From: JAGQPD01 sp020426865
Lineage (GTDB): Bacteria; Planctomycetota; Planctomycetia; Pirellulales; Pirellulaceae
Assembly (NCBI GenBank): GCA_041399065.1
Contig: JAWKTN010000005.1
Span: 248,001-312,000 of the forward strand
Direction of reading: 5' to 3'
Length of the DNA: 64,000 nt
Positions 37,098 to 45,083 of this stretch are shown in pieces; position 1 is the first letter of the stretch; every line of letters begins with the position of its first letter. Below the pieces are notes generated by a model. The model was not told where the DNA came from and searched no databases. It saw only the letters and a list, made by a program, of their open reading frames with translations. Made by a program: the position numbers and the translations under genes.

Positions 37098-37306
37098 GTC
37101 CGAAGATTCTCCAAGCTGGGGCTGAAGCCGGAGACGAAATCATCTCGTCAGCGAGATGATCTTTGAAGTCCTTCGCCCGGCCACCGAATAGACCCGCGCA
37201 GGTGTTCTGCCCGCACCTGCGCGAGTCGACACGGAAAGCGTGAGGCTACACCTCACTCCCGTTACCCCGGTTATCGATTCCTCGGACCGCTGCTTGCTTT
37301 GCTATC

Positions 37307-37333
37307 AAAAAAAATCAGCCGGCATCCCGGCTG
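37307..37333 (-). terminator. Intrinsic terminator on the minus strand in front of the flagellar operon
   Basis: Read on the minus strand, a perfect 7 bp stem (CAGCCGG, loop GATG, CCGGCTG) is followed by A and then a run of eight T (37314-37307). This is a canonical intrinsic terminator, yet no annotated minus-strand gene ends here. It could stop antisense transcription from the flgB side and insulate the HDOD-GGDEF gene. Confidence 0.6.
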
Positions 37334-37335
37334 CT
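37319..37335 (+). promoter_or_regulatory. Possible sigma-54 (-24/-12) promoter for flgB operon
   Basis: CCGGCATCCCGGCTGCT has GGCA at the -24 position and TGCT at the -12 position with exactly the 12 bp GG-to-GC distance of sigma-54 promoters (consensus TTGGCACG-N4-TTGCT). It would start transcription ~100 nt before the flgB ATG. It coincides with the minus-strand terminator hairpin, so the match could be incidental. Confidence 0.4.
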
Positions 37336-37448
37336 CACGCTGCAAGTGTCTGCAATTGCTCGCGTTCCAAGCCGCACCTCCCATGAGACGACCGGATGAT
37401 AGCGGTAAATCTTTCAAGCCGCTGAAGTCGCTAGTCGATATAACCGGC

Positions 37449-37799
37449 ATGAGCGTTATACCCTCACAATTCGGCGTACTCGCCAGAGCCCTTGAAGTCG
37501 GCTCCGCACGGCACCAAGTCGTCAGCCAGAACCTGGCGAATGTCAACACTCCAGGCTATCGTGCTGCGGAAGTCCGCTTTGAGGAAGAAATGGCCTCGTA
37601 CCTCCGACATGGCGACACCGATTCCAACGGTCCCGCCATCCACGTACTGGAGGGGGGGGCCCAACGGATTGACGGAAATAACGTGGATATTGACCAGCAA
37701 ATCGGGTTACTCCAAGAGAATGCCTCGAGGTTCCAGGCATGCATGCAGTTGCTTTCGAGTCAACTTCAAACCATGCGGAGTGCGATCACTGGGCGATAG
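37449..37799 (+). CDS. flgB: Flagellar basal-body rod protein FlgB
   Basis: A ~116-residue proximal rod protein, slightly short for the family (~130). It shows the rod/hook N-terminal signature GSARHQVVSQNLANVNTPGYR and a C-terminal helical heptad region (LLQENASRFQACMQLLSSQL). The open frame extends upstream to 37299, but ATG 37449 (MSVIPSQFGVLARAL) fits the family. It is the first gene of the long flagellar operon; FlgB sits on the MS ring/FliE base of the rod. Confidence 0.93.
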   Translation: MSVIPSQFGVLARALEVGSARHQVVSQNLANVNTPGYRAAEVRFEEEMASYLRHGDTDSNGPAIHVLEGGAQRIDGNNVDIDQQIGLLQENASRFQACMQLLSSQLQTMRSAITGR

Positions 37800-37855
37800 C
37801 TAACAAGCGAGAACAAATTCAGATCGATCAACAATTGACCTAAAGGAGAGCAGGT

Positions 37856-38290
37856 ATGGGCAGATACCTCTCAGCCACGGCGATCAGTGCATCTGGCCTG
37901 ACGGCGGAACGCATGCGGATGGAGGTTGCGGCGAACAACATCGCCAACGCCTACACGACGCGTACGCCTGAGGGCGGCCCCTACCGACGACAACAAGTCG
38001 TCTTTGCCTCGAGTCTCAACGAAGCACTGGGAAGCCCGCACGACGGCCACTCGCTGGGTGGCGTGCAAATTGTCGGTATTCAGCCAGATACCACCGAATT
38101 GCCGGTCGTCTATCAACCCGGGCATCCCGACGCCGACGCTCGAGGTTTCGTTGTCATGCCCAACGTCAAGCCTGCCAATGAGATGGTCGACTTGATTACC
38201 GCCAGTCGCTCCTACGAGGCAAACCTTCAGGCTTTGCGATCGTTGCGGACGATGGCCGAAAGTGCATTGTCATTACTAAGGTCGGTGTAA
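37856..38290 (+). CDS. flgC: Flagellar basal-body rod protein FlgC
   Basis: A 144-residue proximal rod protein. The conserved N-terminus reads LTAERMRMEVAANNIANAYT, and the C-terminus has NEMVDLITASRSYEANLQAL, both hallmark rod motifs. Length is normal. AAAGGAGAG gives a strong ribosome-binding site before the ATG. It lies 56 nt after flgB and 5 nt before fliE. Confidence 0.96.
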   Translation: MGRYLSATAISASGLTAERMRMEVAANNIANAYTTRTPEGGPYRRQQVVFASSLNEALGSPHDGHSLGGVQIVGIQPDTTELPVVYQPGHPDADARGFVVMPNVKPANEMVDLITASRSYEANLQALRSLRTMAESALSLLRSV

Positions 38291-38295
38291 TCCTC

Positions 38296-38598
38296 ATGGC
38301 GGTCACCGGTGTTTCACATATCTCGTCAACTCCCATTCCATCTACCGGCAGTCGCCTTGCGACCACTGGTGGCCAGGACAATTCGTTTCTCGAATTGATC
38401 AAAGAGAAACTACAGAACGTTAACACGCAGCAGCTGGAGGCAGACAAGGCGATTCAGGATTATGCCAGCGGCGAGACTGACGACGTCCACAACGTCGTCG
38501 TCTCCGTCGCCAAAGCGGACCTGGCCTTCCGGATGGTGTTGGAAATTCGCAACCGTCTGATCGAGTCATACCAAGAAATCATGCGGATGCAGATATGA
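38296..38598 (+). CDS. fliE: Flagellar hook-basal body adaptor FliE
   Basis: A 100-residue protein whose second half (DVHNVVVSVAKADLAFRMVLEIRNRLIESYQEIMRMQ, here cited in part) is the FliE signature. FliE joins the MS ring to the rod. It starts 5 nt after the flgC stop, with no independent strong ribosome-binding site, so coupling to flgC translation is likely. Confidence 0.95.
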   Translation: MAVTGVSHISSTPIPSTGSRLATTGGQDNSFLELIKEKLQNVNTQQLEADKAIQDYASGETDDVHNVVVSVAKADLAFRMVLEIRNRLIESYQEIMRMQI

Positions 38599-38641
38599 GA
38601 GGCAACTCGATCTGGTCATTGCATGACACAAGGACGTTACG

Positions 38642-40210
38642 ATGATGCAATTCTTGCGGGACACGTTTCAACAACTTTATCAGCAATGGCAGTCCGCGAC
38701 GATCGCGATGCGCATCATCATGGCGATCACGGCAATTGTCACGGTCCTGATGACCGTCGGCGTCGCCTATTGGGCGTCGCGACCTCAGTACATTGTCCTC
38801 GCTCAAGGACTTGCCCCCGCCGATGCCGCAGAGATCGTTGCAAAACTGGACTCGGGCAACATCCGCTATCAACTCAGCTTTTCTGGCTCGTCGATCTTGG
38901 TCGACAAGCGGCAGCTAAGTACCGCCCGTTTGGCCGTTGGTGACATGATTGCTCCCTTGCCCTCGGCTGACCTCGATACAGACGGAGGAATCTTGAGCGG
39001 TGACCCGAGCGACACACATGTGCGCCATGTTCGTTTTAAGGAACGCATGATTCGCGAAATGCTGATTCGGATTGAGGGGATCGCCGACGCCAGCGTGCAG
39101 CTATCGGTTCCGGAACCCAGTCCGTTTCTCCTTCATCGTAGCCCTCCAACCGCCAGTGTTGTCCTGCATTTTCGTCCCGGCTTTCACGCCAAACTCGACA
39201 AGGCACATACGGTCGCCAACCTTGTTGCCAAATCTGTGCCCGGATTAGACGAGACGGACGTCGTCGTTGCCGATAGTACCGGGCGCCAACTCGTCGGTGA
39301 CGACAGCTTCGGCGGAACCGACCTGGCCGGCCAAGCCGAATACCGTGCCATGATCGAGGCCGATACGGCCGAGAAGGCTCTCGCAACCCTTCGCAACATG
39401 CAGGGCGTGAGTAGGTCGATCGTTAAGGTCAGTGCAGTGATTGACTTCAAAAGTACGTCGACGGAAATCACACGATACGATGCAAAGAACCGGACGGTGA
39501 AGTCTGAATCGACTTCAACCACAAAGTCCAAAGGTTATAACCACGACCCGTCGGGAATCGCAGGCGTTGGTTCGAACCCACCAAACCAACAGGCGGTCAT
39601 CGCCAGCGGCACGCCGTTATCAGAACATTCATCGGAAACTTTGACCAACGAATTTGAACCGAGCAAGGAGGAGATCGTCACGAAGGAGGTCCCCGGTCAA
39701 ATCACGCGACTCTCGATTGCCGCCATTGTCGATCTTACGCCGCGTCCGTCATCCGTCGGCAGCAGTTCCGACCCGGCGGCCAACAACCAACCGGCCCCCA
39801 AGACACCGACCTTGGAGGAAGTGAGAGAACTCATAAAATCTGCCGTCAACTTCGACGAAGAACGCGGTGACCAAATCGAGGTGGTGGAGGCAACTCTATT
39901 GCCTGAGCCGCAACCAAGTGACATGCTTGTCACGCTGCAGAATCGCGATTTCTACAACCAGTTGATCCGCAACGGCAGCTTGGGCATTGCTTCGCTCGTG
40001 GCGCTGGTCCTGGGGCTGATGACGCTGCGCAAGCTAAAACCCATCGCCGTACCGCAGCCCGTTACGGCGGACAACTCGGAGCGACTGCGGGCCATCAATG
40101 AGCTATCGCAGCAAGCTCGACAACATCCCGAAGCGATCCAGGCAATTATCTCGTCATGGCTGCGAGACGATGATGACGGCACGACAACGGCAGTCAGAAG
40201 GGCGGCGTAG
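38642..40210 (+). CDS. fliF: Flagellar MS-ring protein FliF
   Basis: A 522-residue inner-membrane ring protein. Two transmembrane helices (about 21-43 and 440-460) enclose a periplasmic part with YWASRPQYIVLAQGL, IEGIADASVQLSVPEPSPF and GLDETDVVVADSTGRQL, typical of the ring-building motifs. The cytoplasmic tail (LSQQARQHPEAIQAIISSWL) is the FliG-binding segment. Slightly shorter than the usual ~550 residues. It forms the housing for the export gate and the base for the rod. Confidence 0.96.
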   Translation: MMQFLRDTFQQLYQQWQSATIAMRIIMAITAIVTVLMTVGVAYWASRPQYIVLAQGLAPADAAEIVAKLDSGNIRYQLSFSGSSILVDKRQLSTARLAVGDMIAPLPSADLDTDGGILSGDPSDTHVRHVRFKERMIREMLIRIEGIADASVQLSVPEPSPFLLHRSPPTASVVLHFRPGFHAKLDKAHTVANLVAKSVPGLDETDVVVADSTGRQLVGDDSFGGTDLAGQAEYRAMIEADTAEKALATLRNMQGVSRSIVKVSAVIDFKSTSTEITRYDAKNRTVKSESTSTTKSKGYNHDPSGIAGVGSNPPNQQAVIASGTPLSEHSSETLTNEFEPSKEEIVTKEVPGQITRLSIAAIVDLTPRPSSVGSSSDPAANNQPAPKTPTLEEVRELIKSAVNFDEERGDQIEVVEATLLPEPQPSDMLVTLQNRDFYNQLIRNGSLGIASLVALVLGLMTLRKLKPIAVPQPVTADNSERLRAINELSQQARQHPEAIQAIISSWLRDDDDGTTTAVRRAA

Positions 40211-40273
40211 TCCGCGCAACGGACAGAACGCAAGAATACGGTTTAACCCCAGTAATAATGTAATGAACAACGT

Positions 40274-41290
40274 ATGACAGCTCAAACGGTAGAAGACCGC
40301 GTCACGATCCTGCTCAACCTGCTGGGACCGGAGTTCGCCGATACGCTGTTGGCTGAGTTACCGCCGGAGCGCGGTGACCGGATCAAGAAACGACTTGGTG
40401 ACTTCGCGACAACACCACCCAAACCGAAAGACGTGGACGCTGTACTCGACGAATTTGAACGCATGTTGCGCTTTGCGATCGATGCCTACGGCGGTAACGA
40501 CGCGCACGGTCACGCGGGGCATAAGCACAAGAAGAGTAAAGTAGAGTCACCGCCGGAGGAGCTCGAAGAGGACGATTCACCGCTGGGAGAGGCTGAGTGC
40601 TTTGTTCCGTCGGATGACCCTGTGGTTGACATCAAGCGGATGGGACCGTTACGACTTGCAACCGCATTGCGGGACGAGAACACACGAACGGTGGCCGTCG
40701 TCTTGAATTGCGTGAGCAGTGCCAAAGCGGGCGAAGTCTTGCAAAACATGCCATCGGAACGCCGCAATGAAGTATTCATGCAACTGCAGAACCCGCCGCA
40801 AACTCGCGCCGACGTGCTGCAACGAATGCTTGCCGCAACGGTCATGAAGGCGACCCGTGTCGACTTGCATGCAGTGATGGCGGAAATGGAAGACCGCGAC
40901 CGAAAACTGGCTCAGATGCTACGCAACATGAGTCGGAAGCAACGTTCCGAGGTATTGGAAGCCTTAGAGGGAGTGGACGCGGACGCAGCGACACGCGTCA
41001 AGGATTTCTTGTATACGTTTGACGACCTGCTGCGTGTCGACGACCGCTCACTGCAGAAACTTCTGGGAGAGGTCGATGCCGGAACCTTATCGGTGGCGTT
41101 AAAGGATGGCCCGCAAGAACTACTCGACAAAGTGCTCGGCAACCTCAGCAAACGCGCCCGCGAGTCGCTCGCGGAAGAGATCGAATTATGCGGCGGTGTT
41201 GGTGAAGACGAACGCGCGGCCGCTCAAAAACGAATCACGCAAGTGATGATCGAAATGGATCAAAAAGGGGAACTGAACATGGCCAGTTAG
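40274..41290 (+). CDS. fliG: Flagellar motor switch protein FliG
   Basis: A 338-residue rotor protein. The N-terminal FliF-binding region (VTILLNLLGPEFADTLLAELP) is followed by a charged, His/Lys-rich linker at 77-89 (DAHGHAGHKHKKSK) that is not usual. The middle domain (MGPLRLATALRDENTRTVAVVL, in part) and the C-terminal torque region (TFDDLLRVDDRSLQKLLGEVD, NLSKRARESLAEEIEL, AAQKRITQVM) are well conserved. It transmits stator torque to the MS ring. Confidence 0.95.
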   Translation: MTAQTVEDRVTILLNLLGPEFADTLLAELPPERGDRIKKRLGDFATTPPKPKDVDAVLDEFERMLRFAIDAYGGNDAHGHAGHKHKKSKVESPPEELEEDDSPLGEAECFVPSDDPVVDIKRMGPLRLATALRDENTRTVAVVLNCVSSAKAGEVLQNMPSERRNEVFMQLQNPPQTRADVLQRMLAATVMKATRVDLHAVMAEMEDRDRKLAQMLRNMSRKQRSEVLEALEGVDADAATRVKDFLYTFDDLLRVDDRSLQKLLGEVDAGTLSVALKDGPQELLDKVLGNLSKRARESLAEEIELCGGVGEDERAAAQKRITQVMIEMDQKGELNMAS

Positions 41291-41308
41291 GGCCGGAGTT
41301 TAGCCACG

Positions 41309-42022
41309 TTGTTTGAACATGTGATACATCCTGATCGACCGATTCGCCGCATCGTCACCGATGTGCCGATAACCATTTCGCCATCGCGCACGCCGCCGGG
41401 ATCGGTGTCGGCAACGGTGTCGGCGTCGAACGCAGCGGGACCGCACACGGACCTGGAATCCTCTCCGGCGTCACCGACACATCCCGTGCATGAAGGGACG
41501 ATCGCGCCGGACGAATCGCTCGGCGACCTACTTCTGCAGATTAGGGATGCGATGAATGACTTGGAGGAACGACGCCAAAATTCGCTGCACGAGTTGCAGG
41601 TGGCAACGATCGAACTTGCTGCGTCCATTGCGGGGAAAGTTGTCGGCCAAAAGATTGAAAATGACGAACAGCAGATTGTGCTGTTGGTCTCGGACGCATT
41701 GCACCATTTAACGCCCGAGCACAACACGACAGTCCGAATGAACGGCGACGACCTGTCGCTGTTAAAAACACAGGTCGGCAATACCGCCCCTCCATGGAAG
41801 GACTTCTGCAACCTACATTTTGTCGTCGACACGACATTGACACGTGGAACTTTTCGCATTGACGGCGAACCGTTCGGGTTGTTGATGGACGTACCTGCGA
41901 TGCTCGATACCCTGCGACAACACTTGATGGAAAACTTGGAACATGCTCAGATTGAACGTCGAAAAACTGAAGGACCAGATCGCGCACTTCAACGGTTTCC
42001 AGACCGTCGGGAAACTGCTTAG
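41309..42022 (+). CDS. fliH: Flagellar export apparatus regulator FliH-like protein
   Basis: A ~237-residue protein between fliG and fliI, the standard position of FliH. A central helical stretch (MNDLEERRQNSLHELQVATIE) and the motif ELAASIAGKVVGQKIENDEQQ match the FliH/YscL family; a C-terminal globular part follows. FliH holds the ATPase FliI inactive and docks it to the export gate. No ATG is available: TTG 41309 is used, with GGAG at ~41294-41297. Its end overlaps fliI by 80 nt. Confidence 0.82.
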   Translation: MFEHVIHPDRPIRRIVTDVPITISPSRTPPGSVSATVSASNAAGPHTDLESSPASPTHPVHEGTIAPDESLGDLLLQIRDAMNDLEERRQNSLHELQVATIELAASIAGKVVGQKIENDEQQIVLLVSDALHHLTPEHNTTVRMNGDDLSLLKTQVGNTAPPWKDFCNLHFVVDTTLTRGTFRIDGEPFGLLMDVPAMLDTLRQHLMENLEHAQIERRKTEGPDRALQRFPDRRETA

Positions 42023-43265
42023 TGCCCAGGGCGTGATCACGGCGAGACTGCCTGCCTCCGTGCGGGAGCTTTGTCGTTTGCAGGTGTCGTCCGACAAGGG
42101 CTACCTTGCCGAAGTGATCGGCTTTGACAGAAGCACGGCACAAATCATGTCCTTCGACACGCCTGACAGCCTCCCGTTAGGAACCAAAGTCATCGCGCTC
42201 CATCGCACGTTACGCGTGCCTTGCGGCGACCCACTGCTGGGCCGCGTCATTGATGCCATGGGCAAGCCGCTCGACCAACGTGGTCCCATCTCCAGCAGTT
42301 CCTGGCGCGAGATCCATCGCCAAGTCCCCTCGCCGCTGGAACGCACGCGCATTTCGGACGTGTTTCTGACGGGCCAGAGAGTCATTGACGGTCTCATCAC
42401 CTGCGGTCGTGGTCAACGACTGGGACTCTTTGCCGGAAGCGGTGTGGGTAAGAGTACGTTGTTGGGTGAAATCGCAAAAGGTTCGCAGTCCGACGTCAAC
42501 GTGGTGGTACTCGTTGGAGAACGTGGACGGGAAGTCCGGCCGTTCGTGGAGGACAGCTTGGGCCCCGACGGGCTACTGCGTTCCGTCGTTGTTGTCTCGA
42601 CGTCGGACGAAACGCCCTTGAAGCGAATTCGGGCGGTTGAGACGGCCATCACCATTGCCAATGATTTTCGCCAGCGCGGCGCGAATGTACTGTTCTTGCT
42701 CGACAGCCTAACAAGGCTGGCAACCGCACAGCGCGAACTAGGGCTAAGCCTCGGCGAACCGCCCAGTGCACGCGGCTATCCACCGTCCGTTTTTCAAATG
42801 CTGTCGCGCACACTCGAACAACTGGGAAACAGCTCGACTGGCACCATCACGGCGATCCTTACCGTGTTGGTCGACGGCGACGACATGAATGAACCGATCG
42901 CCGACTCGGTTCGCTCGATCGTCGACGGGCACATTACCTTGACTCGGCAGTTGGCGGAGCGGGGGCATTTTCCGGCAGTCGATGTATCGCAGAGTCTGAG
43001 TCGTGTGTTCCGCGAAATTGCCGCCCCTTCGCACCAAAAAGCCGCACAGGCCATTCGGCATATCCTGGCCACACACGCCGAAGTAGCTGACCTGCTTCGC
43101 GTGGGGGCTTACGTCAAGGGTACGTCGCCGCAAGTGGATCGTGCCGTCGACCTGCTACCCACCGTCAATGCCGTGTTAACACAACCTGTGGACTCCCGTT
43201 CCACGCTTCCGGTAACTTTGGACGCAATGCAGCGGATTGCGGCACAATGGCCGTTTGTAACGTAA
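41943..43265 (+). CDS. fliI: Flagellum-specific export ATPase FliI
   Basis: A 440-residue F1-beta-like ATPase. Walker A is G165-S-G-V-G-K170-S; VVLVGERGREVRPFVED and FLLDSLTRLATAQRELGLSLGEPPSARGYPPSVF (read in separate blocks) are diagnostic of FliI over F1. It energises export of rod, hook and filament proteins. The ATG is inside the 3' end of fliH (80 nt overlap), which is longer than typical, but the N-terminus fits the family. Confidence 0.96.
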   Translation: MLRLNVEKLKDQIAHFNGFQTVGKLLSAQGVITARLPASVRELCRLQVSSDKGYLAEVIGFDRSTAQIMSFDTPDSLPLGTKVIALHRTLRVPCGDPLLGRVIDAMGKPLDQRGPISSSSWREIHRQVPSPLERTRISDVFLTGQRVIDGLITCGRGQRLGLFAGSGVGKSTLLGEIAKGSQSDVNVVVLVGERGREVRPFVEDSLGPDGLLRSVVVVSTSDETPLKRIRAVETAITIANDFRQRGANVLFLLDSLTRLATAQRELGLSLGEPPSARGYPPSVFQMLSRTLEQLGNSSTGTITAILTVLVDGDDMNEPIADSVRSIVDGHITLTRQLAERGHFPAVDVSQSLSRVFREIAAPSHQKAAQAIRHILATHAEVADLLRVGAYVKGTSPQVDRAVDLLPTVNAVLTQPVDSRSTLPVTLDAMQRIAAQWPFVT

Positions 43266-43337
43266 GATTGAGATGGTAGAGGAACGAATCAAGAAAGCCG
43301 CAATAGTCATGACGACCTTCTATGGTGAGTTTAACGG

Positions 43338-43796
43338 ATGAAACGATTTTCATTTCGCCTGGATCGGCTGCTGAATTTACGACAGCAACGCCTGCGCGAG
43401 GTTGATTTGGAGACCGCGCAGCTCGGCGTCAAGATCCAGTCGATTTATCAACGGATTCATGAGGGAAATGCCGAGGTCGAGCGACTGAGTTCGGAAGGAG
43501 AGTCGGCAAGTAACACGCCGTGGTGGCACGTCCGTCACCAAACCGAACGGATATTGAACGACATACGATCTGCCGAGATGGAGTTGGCGCAACTTGCCGA
43601 GCAACTGAGGGAAGTACAGCAAAAACGCGCGAAGGCCGCGGCAGGGGTCAAAGCACTCGAGACCCTTCGGGAAGACCGGTGGAATCTGTTTCGCCTGGAA
43701 TGGGAACGAGAACAGCAATCCGAACTGCACGAACACATCCTAAAGAATTGGGGCGCGGGCAGCAGCGAGCCCGGGGAGGAAGTTGAGCGATGGTAA
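43338..43796 (+). CDS. fliJ: Flagellar export chaperone FliJ
   Basis: A 152-residue, almost wholly helical coiled-coil protein starting MKRFSFRLDRLLNLRQQRLRE, the FliJ signature (basic N-terminus, 'F.F.LD.LL..R'). FliJ stimulates FliI and delivers chaperones at the gate. The position after fliI is canonical. Seven bases overlap with the following gene. Confidence 0.9.
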   Translation: MKRFSFRLDRLLNLRQQRLREVDLETAQLGVKIQSIYQRIHEGNAEVERLSSEGESASNTPWWHVRHQTERILNDIRSAEMELAQLAEQLREVQQKRAKAAAGVKALETLREDRWNLFRLEWEREQQSELHEHILKNWGAGSSEPGEEVERW

Positions 43797-44548
43797 AGAA
43801 AATCCTGCCGATCGTATTCGGTCTGATCGTATTCGGCCTGGGCTTGGGAGCGTCGGTGGCTTGGCAACAGATGCAACAAGCTAAATTGGACGAGGAAGAG
43901 CAACAGACTGACGAACTTGTGGAACGCGTACCGTCGCAACCGGGTGACGTCGTCGAAAGCGTCGCGTCCAACCCGCAGCAGACGCTTCCGATTGTCGTGC
44001 GGTCCGAATCGCTTTCGCCGGAAGAACTGTTTCGCTTTGGCGAAAAATTCAAAAGGCAGGAAGCCGTACTCAAGCAGCAAGCGGAACAACTGGAGGAACA
44101 ACGCACTCGCATGAAGTTGATGTCTGACGACATCCGGGGGGCACAACGCGAACTGGAAGGTATCCACTCGCAGATACAGGACTCATTGCGTGAAGCGGAT
44201 CAGTTGTTGGTCAAACTTCAAGTAAGTTCACAGGAATTGAAAACGCTCAAGCAAGAACAGGAAACCAGGCAGCAATCCGACAAGAGCTCGCAAACCAGCG
44301 TAGATGTGGCCGCGAATCTCGAAAGAATGGCGTCGATCTTCGGTTCCATGTCTCCCGAATCTGCGGCGGTCACACTACAGAAACACGCCGATAACGGAAA
44401 TATGGAATTGGCGGTCCAACTGCTCGCCAATATCGAAAAGCGCAAGGCTGCGAAAGTACTGGAGCAAATGGAAGACAAGAACCTGTCGGCGTCGCTTTTG
44501 GAAGCCACACGCGACTACAAAGATCCCGAATCCCGAAACAGACGATAA
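43790..44548 (+). CDS. MotE/FlbB-like flagellar protein with coiled coil and MgtE-N/FliG-like domain
   Basis: A 252-residue protein with one N-terminal transmembrane helix (~5-24), a long coiled coil (~80-165; QAEQLEEQRTRMKLM, READQLLVKLQVSSQELKTL) and a C-terminal helical domain (ERMASIFGSMSPESAAVTLQKH, KRKAAKVLEQMEDKN) typical of MotE/FlbB-like proteins. MotE helps fold or localise stator proteins in other bacteria; the same role is inferred here. It overlaps fliJ by 7 nt and precedes fliL, so it is part of the operon. Confidence 0.82.
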   Translation: MVKKILPIVFGLIVFGLGLGASVAWQQMQQAKLDEEEQQTDELVERVPSQPGDVVESVASNPQQTLPIVVRSESLSPEELFRFGEKFKRQEAVLKQQAEQLEEQRTRMKLMSDDIRGAQRELEGIHSQIQDSLREADQLLVKLQVSSQELKTLKQEQETRQQSDKSSQTSVDVAANLERMASIFGSMSPESAAVTLQKHADNGNMELAVQLLANIEKRKAAKVLEQMEDKNLSASLLEATRDYKDPESRNRR

Positions 44549-44576
44549 TCGTTACCGCTGAGAATGGGAGGTACCC

Positions 44577-45083
44577 ATGGCTGGAAACGCGGAACAAACC
44601 GCGGAAAAACCGAAAAAGGGGCTCCTGTCGCTGCTGATCTGGCCCGTCATTGGGTTGGTATTTGGTGGCGCCGGATTCGCTGTCCCCATGCTCGCTCCGG
44701 GACTGTTTGGTGCCAAAGCCGACGAGTCCCAAGTCGAGGAAAAACTTGAACCAGTGGAATATACTCCGGCCTACATGGAATTCGGAGAAACGACCGTGAA
44801 CTTGAATTCGGAAAAGTCCAACCGATTCCTGCGCGTGAACATCACCCTCGAATTCGACAAGCTGGATGAAAAGATGGTAACCGAGACGGTCGAAGGCCGA
44901 AAGGCATCACTCCAAAGTTGGCTCCTGAGCTATTTGTCTGACCAGGGCCTGGAAGAAACGAAAGGGCGGGCCGGTCAAAACCGCTTGCGCCGCGAAATTG
45001 GTGACTACCTCAATTCAGAATTATTCGACGACGGTTACGATCATATTCGCGATGTCCTATTCACCGAGTTCAGTGTTCAATGA
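44577..45083 (+). CDS. fliL: Flagellar basal body-associated protein FliL
   Basis: A 168-residue inner-membrane protein: basic N-terminus, one transmembrane helix (~20-42), then a periplasmic domain with YMEFGETTVNLNSEKSNRFLRV and VTETVEGRKASLQSWLLSYL, and the final IRDVLFTEFSVQ, all FliL-like. It supports stator function. Strong GGGAGG ribosome-binding site; its stop overlaps the fliM start by 4 nt (ATGA). Confidence 0.93.
   Translation: MAGNAEQTAEKPKKGLLSLLIWPVIGLVFGGAGFAVPMLAPGLFGAKADESQVEEKLEPVEYTPAYMEFGETTVNLNSEKSNRFLRVNITLEFDKLDEKMVTETVEGRKASLQSWLLSYLSDQGLEETKGRAGQNRLRREIGDYLNSELFDDGYDHIRDVLFTEFSVQ

Larger units (their letters stand above)
37098..37448. other. Divergent intergenic region with three strong hairpins before flgB
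   Basis: No gene is recognised. Hairpins: ATCATCTCG/CGAGATGAT with loop TCAG (37139-37160); CGCGCAGGTG/CACCTGCGCG with a 9 nt loop (37195-37223); and CAGCCGG/CCGGCTG with loop CATC (37316-37333). The third is described separately. Promoters for both the HDOD-GGDEF gene and the flagellar operon must lie here. Confidence 0.7.
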
